Part shown: positions 1 through 6,572 of the stretch, piece by piece | Layout of the letters: every line of letters begins with the position of its first letter | How positions within the stretch are numbered: position 1 is the first letter of the stretch | Assembly: GCA_013811855.1 (NCBI GenBank) | Contig: JACCUL010000381.1 | Coordinates: 1-16,596 of the forward strand | Length of the DNA: 16,596 bases | Source: Acidimicrobiia bacterium | GTDB taxonomy: Bacteria > Actinomycetota > Acidimicrobiia > Acidimicrobiales > Ilumatobacteraceae | Reading direction: 5' to 3' | The notes under the pieces: generated by a model | What the model was told of the DNA's origin: nothing | Seen by the model: the letters and a program-made list of their open reading frames with translations, nothing else | Database searches by the model: none | Program-made: the position numbers and the translations under genes

Positions 1-2253
1 TCCCAGGACGAGGTGGCCCGGCTGGCCCGCGACAGCGGGCTGAACCTGGTCGGGATGCTGGTGACGCAGGTCGCCAACATGGGTGTCGTGCTGGCCCTGG
101 CTCGGGTCATCGGTCGCGACGCCGTCGGCGTCTACTCCCAAGCCTTCGCTCTCCGGGCGATGTTGATGCTCGTCGCCGCGCTCGGCATGCGCACGTCGAT
201 GACCCACTTCGTCGCCCGCTATCGCGCTGACGGCGACGCCGGCGCGGCCCGCGGGGCGGTTCGCCTCGGGCTGGTCTCCACCGCTTCCGTCTCCGTCGCG
301 TTGGCCGCCGTGCTCGCGGCGACCGCCCCGTGGCTGTCGGCGGACGTGTTCGACGATCCTGAGCTCGTCACGCCGATCCGGCTGGCCGCCGTGAGCCTGC
401 CGTTCTTCGTCGCCATGACGGTCGCGCTGGCGGCGACGCAGGGCTTCAAGACGATGCGGGCGTTCGCCGGTGTAGGGCTCATCGCCGAACCCGGCCTCCG
501 GTTGCTGTTCACGCTCGCCGTCGTCGCCGTCGGACTCGGCGTCGTGGCATCCATGTGGGTCCTGGTGGCGGCGAGCGTCGCCTGCGCGCTGCTCGCCGTG
601 CGCGCCATCGCCCGCTATCTGGCCCGCATGCGCCCGGCCCGCCCCGTGTACCACCTCGGGGAGGTGCTCCGCTTCTCCGGCTACAGCTGGGTCGCGTCGA
701 TCGCCACCCAAGGCCTGCTGTGGGCGGACATCGTCATCCTCGGTACGTTCGTGTCGTCCGCCGACGTCGGCGTGTACCAGGTGGCCACGCGCGTCGTGCT
801 GCTCGGCACGATGGTCACGCCGGCACTCACCGCGTCGTTGTCACCACGGGTGGCCGACTCGTGGCGGCGCGGCGACTCCGAGGGCCTGCGGGACAGCTAC
901 CGGGCGCTGACCGGCTGGACGATGCGGCTGTCGTTGCCGATCCTGGCCGCCATCGTCGTGTTCCCGGGGCAGGTGCTGCGCCTGTTCGGCGGCGGGTTCG
1001 AGGACGGGACCAGCGTCATCGGGTGGCTCGTCTTCGGCGCGGCCGTCGAGACGTTGTCGGCGCCGTCGGCCATCGTGCTCAACCAAGCCAACCACAACCG
1101 GGTGAACATGGTGATCAACGTCGCCGCGCTCGTGCTCAACGTGGCGCTCAACCTGGCGCTCATCCCCGCCTACGGCATCGAGGGTTCGGCGATCGCGTGG
1201 ACGCTGGCCTTGATCCTGCCCGGCATCGCCCGCATCGTGGCGGTCCACCACCTCGTCACGCGGATGTGGCCGTGGGACCGGGCGCAGCTCAAGGCCGTCG
1301 TCGCGGTGATCGTCGCCGGCCTCGTGGCGTTCGGCTTCGGGCAGGTCGTGCCGGGCCCATGGTGGAGCCGCCTGATCCTCGGGTCCCTCCTGCTCCTCGC
1401 CGTGTACCTTGCCGGGATCATGGTCTCGGGACCAGCGGCGGAGGATGCGGCGGCACTGCGATCGGTCAGCGCCGTCGTGACGCGGATGCTGTTCTCGCGG
1501 CGGCGGCAGGTCGAGAAGGCCAGGTTGCGGCGCAGCCTGGACGGTCTCGAGCGGCCGGACGAGCCGCTCCCGCTGTGGCCCGTCGTCAGCCCGTTCCGCT
1601 ACGACATCGTCGTGCGCAGCCAGTTCTTCGACGTCATCGCCGAGCAGGAACCACTGTGGCGTCGCGATGTCGACGCCTTCGTCGATTTGGCGCAGTCGAC
1701 GCCGTACCACACGTGGTTCAACAGCGTGGCCGTGCACTCCATCGGCGTCGAGAACGATCGGGCCGAGCGGGAGAAGGCCTTCGATCGCCGGGTCCGCAAG
1801 AGCCTCGCCCTCTGGGACGAGTTCACCGCCGCCGGCCGTCGCTTCGACACCCGCTACCCCGTCACCGTGCGCCCGATCGAGGGCGATGTGGTGGGGCGCA
1901 TCAAGCGCGTGCGCGGCCGGCGCTTCCAACCCGTCGACGGGTGTCACCGCCTGGCCCTGCTGCTGCGCTCGGGACGCCAGCAGCTGGAGCCCGGCGAGTA
2001 CCGCATCGCCGCGGCCGACGCCCCCCTGCTCGACAACACCGAGCGCCTGACCGCCGACCTCGGACTCGACCCGGCGACCTACTACCGCTTCGTGTCCAAG
2101 GGTTTCCTCGACGTCGAGCACGGCACCCGCGACGCGCTGTTGGCCGCCGTCGCGGCGGGCGACCCGGGCCTGGCCGCCGACCTCGACGCCGTGATGGCCG
2201 TCGACGAGACGGCGATGTCGCGAGAGTCGGTCGAGCCGGACGGCGCGAGGTAA
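1..2253 (+). CDS. Wzx-type polysaccharide flippase with C-terminal ParB-like domain (5' end probably outside window)
   Basis: Predicted inner-membrane lipid-linked oligosaccharide flippase of the MATE/MOP superfamily (polysaccharide biosynthesis protein). Numbering from the GTG at 13, residues 1 to about 474 hold roughly 12-14 hydrophobic segments, for example near 10-35, 85-107, 124-145, 160-200, 220-245 and 430-474, with the short charged loops usual for Wzx. From about 475 to 746 the chain is hydrophilic and contains RFQPVDGCHRLALLL, with D642-G643-C644-H645-R646 resembling the DGxHR core of ParB-N-like domains. Ordinary flippases are 450-500 aa, so the last 270 residues are an extra domain. 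The frame is open to base 1. GTG 13 has a possible AGGA at 5-8, but the residues before it also look coding, so the true start may lie upstream. The gene probably belongs with the sulfotransferase/ligase operon further right. The flippase call is firm; the role of the tail is unknown. Confidence 0.85.
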   Translation, partial: SQDEVARLARDSGLNLVGMLVTQVANMGVVLALARVIGRDAVGVYSQAFALRAMLMLVAALGMRTSMTHFVARYRADGDAGAARGAVRLGLVSTASVSVALAAVLAATAPWLSADVFDDPELVTPIRLAAVSLPFFVAMTVALAATQGFKTMRAFAGVGLIAEPGLRLLFTLAVVAVGLGVVASMWVLVAASVACALLAVRAIARYLARMRPARPVYHLGEVLRFSGYSWVASIATQGLLWADIVILGTFVSSADVGVYQVATRVVLLGTMVTPALTASLSPRVADSWRRGDSEGLRDSYRALTGWTMRLSLPILAAIVVFPGQVLRLFGGGFEDGTSVIGWLVFGAAVETLSAPSAIVLNQANHNRVNMVINVAALVLNVALNLALIPAYGIEGSAIAWTLALILPGIARIVAVHHLVTRMWPWDRAQLKAVVAVIVAGLVAFGFGQVVPGPWWSRLILGSLLLLAVYLAGIMVSGPAAEDAAALRSVSAVVTRMLFSRRRQVEKARLRRSLDGLERPDEPLPLWPVVSPFRYDIVVRSQFFDVIAEQEPLWRRDVDAFVDLAQSTPYHTWFNSVAVHSIGVENDRAEREKAFDRRVRKSLALWDEFTAAGRRFDTRYPVTVRPIEGDVVGRIKRVRGRRFQPVDGCHRLALLLRSGRQQLEPGEYRIAAADAPLLDNTERLTADLGLDPATYYRFVSKGFLDVEHGTRDALLAAVAAGDPGLAADLDAVMAVDETAMSRESVEPDGAR

Positions 2254-2451
2254 CGGCTACCCCCAGCGTTGCGTGACGTCGAGGCCGGCGTCGTCGGTCT
2301 TCCTCACGGGAGACTCGCCACCTGGCTCACCGCCATGGCCGCCAGTCTGTCGCACCGCGGCGCGACCGTCAGAGCTACCCGACGACGGCCTGTTCGCGGG
2401 CGAGCGGGTCGCACAGCGACCAATCAGTCGAGACAATTCTTGACGAAGGGC
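2254..2451. other. Non-coding stretch after the flippase, no gene seen
   Basis: No reading frame here has recognisable homology or a convincing start. The stretch marks the left edge of the disrupted accessory region; I see no clear hairpin terminator or repeat in it. Confidence 0.4.
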
Positions 2452-2480
2452 TTGACGTTCAAACGTATGTTCGATAATAT
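2452..2480 (+). promoter_or_regulatory. SigA-type promoter with LexA SOS box, leaderless geometry
   Basis: A -35 like TTGACG (2452-2457) and a -10 like TAATAT (2475-2480) are 17 bases apart. GATAAT at 2473-2478 is an alternative -10. The spacer holds TCAAACGTATGTTCGA (2459-2474), which matches the mycobacterial LexA consensus TCGAAC-N4-GTTCGA at 11 of 12 defined bases. A start about 7 bases past the -10 coincides with the ATG at 2487, which suggests a leaderless mRNA. SOS boxes upstream of 13E12/DUF222 genes are known from Mycobacterium tuberculosis, which fits the remnant gene downstream. Confidence 0.75.
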
Positions 2481-2486
2481 GGACAC

Positions 2487-2657
2487 ATGAGCAGCGTGAT
2501 CGAGCATCTTGGCGCCGCCGTCGACGACACGGCGGCCGTCGAGCTCGACACGCTCACCGACAGCCAGCACGACGCCGAGCTCGTCGGACTGATCCGCCTG
2601 CGTCACCGTCTCGACGCCCAGATCGCCCGCCGTGCCGCGCGCCGGGACAGCCGCGGC
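2487..2657 (+). pseudogene. DUF222 (13E12-type) HNH endonuclease family protein, N-terminal remnant
   Basis: The first ~57 codons from ATG 2487 match the N-terminus of DUF222/13E12 repeat family proteins: an acidic leader, then LDTLTDSQHDAELVGLIRLR and a basic helix ending in RRDSRG. Family members are typically 350-500 aa and end in an HNH nuclease domain. Here the homology stops at about 2655, exactly where an oppositely oriented transposase fragment begins, and the frame then continues as meaningless Arg/Pro/His-rich sequence. The HNH domain is absent. DUF222/HNH genes are common, repeated elements in actinobacterial genomes. The promoter and LexA box are intact, so the stub may still be transcribed after DNA damage. 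Confidence 0.72.
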
Positions 2658-2814
2658 CCCCGACCGCGTACATCCCATCGAACACGTCATCGAGCTCGAC
2701 CAACACGACGTCCACCACGGCGCGGATCCTGCGAATCGGATGACCCGGCGGGATCCGGTCCTCCGTGCTCAACGTCGTCAACATCGCCAACTGCGGATCG
2801 GGGGTGCCACGCAT
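2653..2814 (-). pseudogene. Transposase N-terminal fragment (IS5/IS1182-like, DUF772 type)
   Basis: From the ATG at 2814 the minus strand reads MRGTPDPQLAMLTTLS, then EDRIPPGHPIRRIR and LDDVFDGMYAVGGR. This is the characteristic N-terminus of DUF772-containing IS5/IS1182-type transposases (ED-IP-HP-RRIR followed by LD..F..MY...GR). Only about 54 of the usual ~350-450 residues remain. Homology ends at about 2653 and the DDE catalytic domain is absent. An in-frame ATG at 2850 lies within the IS end and is probably not the start. The family assignment rests on pattern recognition, not alignment. Confidence 0.72.
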
Positions 2815-2833
2815 CCCCACATTCTTTTCGATC

Positions 2834-2873
2834 CAGCCGAACGCGAGCACCCTCAGCCGAATTTCAGCACCCT
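2834..2873. repeat. Two tandem 20-base direct repeats at the IS end
   Basis: 2834-2853 and 2854-2873 both begin CAGCCGA and end AGCACCCT, with 16 of 20 positions identical and all four mismatches together in the middle. They lie between the IS boundary and the transposase start, which is where transposase binding sites are expected. Confidence 0.6.
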
Positions 2874-2874
2874 G

Positions 2875-3083
2875 CTAACGGCCCACATCGGATCGTCGGA
2901 CAGCGTCAGCGCGAGCAACGGCAACGCTGCGAGGCGGATCCCGTCGGTGAGGTTCGACAAAGAGTGCACCACGACGACGACACGGCGTGGCGAGAACGTC
3001 ACGGCGACACTCACCGCGATGAGAACCGCAGTGCTGCGCAGACGCGAGGCCGACTCCATCAACGGAACGTGCCGAGCGGACAA
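2875..3083 (-). pseudogene. MFS transporter N-terminal fragment
   Basis: The minus strand encodes SNLTDGIRLAALPLLALTLS followed by DDPMWAV. This is the typical first membrane helix and loop of actinobacterial major facilitator efflux proteins (S-N-L-x-D-G-I-R-L-A-A-L-P-L-L-A). Homology is clear for about 35 residues between roughly 2877 and 2985. The residues upstream, back to the ATG at 3083, are hydrophobic but not recognisable. The frame then enters the IS end and stops at 2853. A full transporter would have about 400 residues. The simplest reading is that an IS inserted early in the gene and the rest was lost. Confidence 0.55.
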
Positions 3084-3290
3084 GAGTCGCCGAAGCCGAC
3101 GCCCGGACGACGGCGGACTACCACCCGGTTCTCAACGGCGCCGTTGCCAGCCGCCAAGCTTGAGAACGTCGCATCAACCAGGGAATTGTCCCATGCGGCA
3201 TCTCCGTGATGGATGCGTTCGTCGTTCAGTTGGTCAAATGGTCGACGGTCGACACGGACGTCCCTACGAAGGGTTTGGATCCCGACGTGC
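3084..3290. other. Unassigned stretch, possibly further remnant DNA
   Basis: No intact gene is visible. Codon use lacks the strong third-position G+C of the neighbours. On the minus strand, around 3150-3240, the translation contains FDQLNDERIHHGDAAWDNSL and VDATFSSLAAGNG. This faintly recalls the W(D)xSxxDAT segment around the first catalytic aspartate of IS5-type transposases. It is too weak to call. Confidence 0.3.
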
Positions 3291-3590
3291 GCCCCGTCGA
3301 TCCTCCTCGGCATCGGGTTCGGCGTCTTCATCGACCGGATCGTTCTGCACCAGATCCTGCAGTGACATCACATGCTGTCGAACGATCATCCGGTGTCGAC
3401 CGTTGCCGGGTTCGAGGCGACCACCGAGGCGGGACGGCCTCTTCCATGCCGCAGCCTTCGTCGTCGCGCTCGTGGGCGCCATTCCCGCGATCAAACATGT
3501 CGGCTAGATCGACCCTCGCCCCGGTGGCGTACGCACCTGGGCTGCCGTTCGTTCGCTGGGGCGGCTTCAACATCGTGGAAGGGCTGGGCA
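3279..3590 (+). pseudogene. DUF2243 membrane protein, decayed by a nonsense codon and frameshifts
   Basis: Three reading frames in succession carry pieces of one DUF2243 protein. From about 3300, ILLGIGFGVFIDRIVLHQIL runs to Q, then meets TGA at 3363-3365 where the family has the Trp of HQILQWHHM. The same frame resumes with HHMLSNDHPVSTVAGFEATT. An extra G in the GGG run at 3431-3433 moves the frame to DGLFHAAAFVVALVGAIP (from 3433). A second shift after about 3507 gives WGGFNIVEGL (3557-3586), corresponding to the conserved WGLFNLVEG segment. The final helices are not found. DUF2243 proteins are small multi-helix membrane proteins of unknown function, about 150-200 aa. The gene cannot yield a full protein without several corrections. 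Confidence 0.78.
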
Positions 3591-3675
3591 TGTTGAAATC
3601 GTTGCGTGATTGGTGGCGTCAAATGATAGCAAGGATTCCAGCCGTCGACCGTGACTGGCCGTTGGCCATACTGGG

Positions 3676-3681
3676 TAACAT
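3676..3681 (+). promoter_or_regulatory. Possible -10 element for a leaderless VOC gene transcript
   Basis: TAACAT lies 6 bases before the ATG at 3687. A weak -35-like GTGACT lies at 3651-3656, 19 bases upstream. There is no purine-rich ribosome-binding site before the ATG, which fits leaderless initiation. The -35 is poor and the spacer long, so this is tentative. Confidence 0.3.
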
Positions 3682-3686
3682 GCAGC

Positions 3687-4055
3687 ATGAGTGCACGCCT
3701 CGTAACCATCGTGATCGATGTACGTGACCCCGTCGCCATGGCCGAGTTCTGGATGGACGTTCTCGGATGGCAATGCTTGGACACTGAAGATGACGGCGCA
3801 ATTGCCATCGGTCCACCCGAGAATGCCTCCTCAGTGACGCTCTTGTTCGAGCCGGTACCGGAGACCAAGACGATGAAGAATCGGGTGCACCTCGATCTAC
3901 GCGCGGTGGCCTGCGAGCAGGATGATGAACTTGGCCGGCTGCTCGCGCTCGGAGCCGAGCGTGTCGACATCGGGCAAGGCGACCAGACTTGGGTGGTTCT
4001 TGCAGATCCAGAAGGAAACGAGTTCTGTCTGTTGCGGACGCCAGCAGAGCCATAG
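3687..4055 (+). CDS. VOC-fold (glyoxalase/bleomycin-resistance superfamily) protein
   Basis: A 122-residue protein of single-domain VOC size. Its two halves show the usual beta-alpha-beta-beta-beta pattern: RLVTIVIDVRDPVAMAEFW then LGW near the N-terminus, NRVHLDLRA at the start of the second half, and WVVLADPEGNEFCLLRTP at the C-terminus. It resembles the Glyoxalase_6 type of actinobacterial VOC proteins. His in RVHLDL and Glu in GNEFCLL occupy common metal-ligand positions, while the first-half ligand position is not an obvious His. The substrate cannot be told. ATG 3687 is preferred over the in-frame ATG at 3651 because homology starts at MSARLV. Two sampled 60-base lines within it (3721-3840) are 58-60% G+C, lower than the flanking polysaccharide genes. 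It is the only intact gene in the accessory region. Confidence 0.85.
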   Translation: MSARLVTIVIDVRDPVAMAEFWMDVLGWQCLDTEDDGAIAIGPPENASSVTLLFEPVPETKTMKNRVHLDLRAVACEQDDELGRLLALGAERVDIGQGDQTWVVLADPEGNEFCLLRTPAEP

Positions 4056-4291
4056 CAGCCAAGGCGCCGACTGGAATCTGTCGACGGGCACGACCCTGAC
4101 GTCTCGCCTGGTGTGGCCTTGAGCTTGGCGCGGCATGGCAATTCGCCGCACCGACCGAGCCAACGTGGGATGGCGGGGGCGACGACGCCCGCTCAAGGAC
4201 TATCACGCGCCGAGCACAGGTTGACCCAGCGAAGGCTCGGAAGATGGTCGAGTGACTTTGACGGGCTGCTGCCAGTGCCACTCCGCTGGAC
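4056..4291. other. Intergenic stretch between convergent genes, no gene seen
   Basis: This stretch separates the VOC gene from the end of the sulfotransferase operon. Open frames across it have no recognisable motifs, and I see no strong terminator hairpin. Confidence 0.35.
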
Positions 4292-5143
4292 CTACGCCGA
4301 GGGGAGCCAGCTGGCGGTGACGCCCAACCCGGGGAGTCGGGCGGTGGACGCCTCCATCAGCGGGGCCAGACGGGCAACGACGTCGTCGGGCACCTCGTCG
4401 TAGCGGTTCTGCTTGAACGCCGAGGCGAAGTCGCCCTGGTAGGCCGGCAACCTGACGTACTCGTAGACGACGTCCATGGTCCCCTGCGGATCGCGGAACA
4501 ACGCCTCGCTCTCGAGCACGAGCAACTGGGCACCCGGGAAGTGCCGCCGCACGCGCTCGATCTGGTCGGCGTACTGGCTGCGGGCCACATACCCGAAGTG
4601 GCGATCGGCGTGGGCCCGCTCCTGCGGCGTGCCGGCGGCGAGGCGGGCGTCTTCCTGGTCGAGCGCGTCGTGGATGCCGAGCGGCTCGAAACCGAGCGTG
4701 CGCTCGTAGTGGTAGTGCGACCACGCCCGCGCCACCGGCTCACGCACGAGCATGACGAGGCGGGCCTCGGGCAACCGGGCGGCGATCCGCGCCGGCGCCT
4801 CCGGGTGGTAGCAGTAGTACGGGCTGGACTCGCCGAGGATCGGCCGGACCCCGGTGCGCCGCTCGATGCGGTCGATCGAGCGCGTCGACGGGAAGTTGCG
4901 GGTGAACCACCCCCACCCGCGCCCGAAGTTGACGTCGAAGTAGCGGGAGCCCTTCTCGACCAACCCGCGCTGAACGTTGGGATGCTGGACGAGGTACTCG
5001 TTCAACGAGGTGGTGCCGGCGCGCTTGGCGCCGATCACGAAGTACGTCGGCAGCTCGCGCTCGCCTCGCGCCACCGCGGCGGCGGATCGACGGGCGGCGT
5101 TGGTGGCCCGGTGCGACAGCGGGCTGCGCAGTCCGACGTTCAC
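4292..5143 (-). CDS. Sulfotransferase family protein (last gene of operon)
   Basis: Predicted PAPS-dependent sulfotransferase of 283 aa, probably acting on a carbohydrate. The 5'-phosphosulfate loop is at residues 38-47 (GAKRAGTTSL, with K40 and T44/T45). The 3'-phosphate site is REPVARAWSHY, with R134 and S142. The segment GESSPYYCYHPEAPARI between them is typical of the bacterial/heparan-type Sulfotransfer_1 family. The GTG at 5143 is 13 bases past the ligase stop codon and has only a weak ribosome-binding site. Translation may be coupled to the gene before it. It is the fourth and last gene of the minus-strand operon. The acceptor is unknown, but the adjacent Wzy-like protein argues for a surface glycan or glycolipid. 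Confidence 0.9.
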   Translation of the reverse strand: MNVGLRSPLSHRATNAARRSAAAVARGERELPTYFVIGAKRAGTTSLNEYLVQHPNVQRGLVEKGSRYFDVNFGRGWGWFTRNFPSTRSIDRIERRTGVRPILGESSPYYCYHPEAPARIAARLPEARLVMLVREPVARAWSHYHYERTLGFEPLGIHDALDQEDARLAAGTPQERAHADRHFGYVARSQYADQIERVRRHFPGAQLLVLESEALFRDPQGTMDVVYEYVRLPAYQGDFASAFKQNRYDEVPDDVVARLAPLMEASTARLPGLGVTASWLPSA

Positions 5144-5156
5144 GGCAGTCTGACGG

Positions 5157-6572
5157 TCACTCCCATGCCGAGACGGGGTCGTCGCTGGGGACGACCGTCA
5201 ACGCCGTCTCCGACCGCGGGGCGTGGGTCGCCGTCCAGTTGGCCAGCGCGATCAGCGGCATGGCGTACCAGAGTAGCGCGATGCCGGAGATCAGGTTCTC
5301 GGACGCGCTGATGACGACGTATGCGATGGCGTAGGCGAACACGCCGTTGGCCAGACCGCCCTGCCAGCCCGAGCGCACGCGTCGCCGGCTGATCCATGCC
5401 GCGCGCACGAACCCGACGATCAGCGTGAGGAAGGCGATCAGGCCGAGCCAACCGGTCTCGACGTACGCCTTGACGTAGTCGTTGTGGGGCGCCTTCAGGT
5501 TCTCGTCGAGCTGGCGGACCATCCCGAACCCGATGCCGGTGAGCTGGTTGTCCTCGTTCCAGGGGATGATCTCCGCCCAGTGGTCGAGCCGCCATTGCAG
5601 CGAACTCTCCTGGCGCGGCGCGTCCGGTCCCGGCGTCACGTTGGCGATCCGCTCCCGCACGTTGGGCACGGCGACGAACGCGACGACGGCGATGAGCAGG
5701 CCGCCGACGATGATCCGGCGGTTCTCGACGAGGCCGACGGTGACGACACCGATGGCGAGGCCGATCCACGCGCCGCGCGTCAGGGTCAGCACGAGCTCGA
5801 TCGAACCAAGCAGCGCCACGCCGTAGAGCAGCCAGCGCCGACCCCCGCGCATCCGGTGACCGACGGCGATGGCCAGCAGGATGATCGGCACGAGGAACTG
5901 GGCGAAGTTGTTCGACAGCACGAACGTCGAGCGCAGCGCGATCTCGCCTTCCTTCAGGTGGGTCGTCTCGACGCCGACGAGCGGACCGACGAGCGGCAAC
6001 AGCAGCGGCACGACGGCGGCGGCGACCAGAGCTGTGACGAGCCGGCGCACGGGCATGCCGAGGTCGAACAGACGCTCGACGCACAGGAACATGAGCGTGC
6101 CGGCGACGAGCGCCAGCACATCGCCGGCGACGATCTGGGGTTCGTCGAGTCGCAGGACGCTCAACGCGGCCACGATCGTGAACGCCACCAGCCCGACCGT
6201 CACCGAGGTGATCCGGCGCGCCGGTCGTTGGTGGCGGTTCAGCCACAGCCACACCGAGCTGACGCCGATCATCATGAGGGCCACGAGGCTCGCCGGCTTC
6301 ATCAGCGAGGCGTCCCCGACCGTCTGATCGGACACGTCGAGGCTGGCCCGCACCACGATGAGCGTGAGCAGGAACGTCTGGAACCGGCCGGTCGCCGCCA
6401 GCACCAGGCCGACGACAGCCAGCGTCCCGAGCACCACGACCGTCGTCCGCTGGCCGAGGCCGGTGAGCACGGCAAGGGCCAGCAGCGCCCCACCGATCTG
6501 CGCCACGACGACGGGGATCCCCGTGTCGCGACGCCTGACGACGGGCCGCGGCGGGCTGACGGTGTCGGTCAC
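5157..6572 (-). CDS. O-antigen ligase / Wzy-like polymerase
   Basis: A 471-residue polytopic membrane protein of the Wzy_C/O-antigen ligase family (PF04932 type), which polymerises repeat units or ligates glycans at the outer face of the membrane. About 11-12 hydrophobic segments run through the chain, with a large hydrophilic loop in the second half. The family hallmark LTRGAWIGLAIG is at residues 263-274 (R266, G267, W269), and ENLISGIALLWYAMPLIAL lies near the C-terminus. The GTG at 6572 is chosen because it overlaps the preceding TGA in a GTGA junction and has AAGGGGG a few bases upstream. Longer in-frame extensions run into the upstream sulfotransferase. Ligase and polymerase cannot be separated by sequence. 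Co-transcription with three sulfotransferases suggests a sulfated product. Confidence 0.88.
   Translation of the reverse strand: MTDTVSPPRPVVRRRDTGIPVVVAQIGGALLALAVLTGLGQRTTVVVLGTLAVVGLVLAATGRFQTFLLTLIVVRASLDVSDQTVGDASLMKPASLVALMMIGVSSVWLWLNRHQRPARRITSVTVGLVAFTIVAALSVLRLDEPQIVAGDVLALVAGTLMFLCVERLFDLGMPVRRLVTALVAAAVVPLLLPLVGPLVGVETTHLKEGEIALRSTFVLSNNFAQFLVPIILLAIAVGHRMRGGRRWLLYGVALLGSIELVLTLTRGAWIGLAIGVVTVGLVENRRIIVGGLLIAVVAFVAVPNVRERIANVTPGPDAPRQESSLQWRLDHWAEIIPWNEDNQLTGIGFGMVRQLDENLKAPHNDYVKAYVETGWLGLIAFLTLIVGFVRAAWISRRRVRSGWQGGLANGVFAYAIAYVVISASENLISGIALLWYAMPLIALANWTATHAPRSETALTVVPSDDPVSAWE

Larger units (their letters stand above)
2650..2877 (-). mobile_element. Truncated insertion sequence end (IS5/IS1182-like)
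   Basis: One end of an IS is visible on the minus strand: a terminal region with two 20-base direct repeats (2834-2873), followed by the 5' part of a transposase gene. The outer boundary lies near 2874-2877, where MFS-like coding sequence on the same strand stops abruptly. The inner boundary near 2650-2657 is a fusion to the DUF222 remnant. The catalytic part and the other end are missing, so the element is dead. Confidence 0.65.

Noticed and set aside
555..2276. Long plus-strand frame of 573 codons overlapping the flippase
   Set aside because: It is Arg/Pro/Gly-rich with no motifs, a typical shadow frame of a high-G+C gene.
4113..4403. Small plus-strand gene between the VOC gene and the sulfotransferase
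   Set aside because: It overlaps the convergent sulfotransferase end and shows no recognisable motif or ribosome-binding site.
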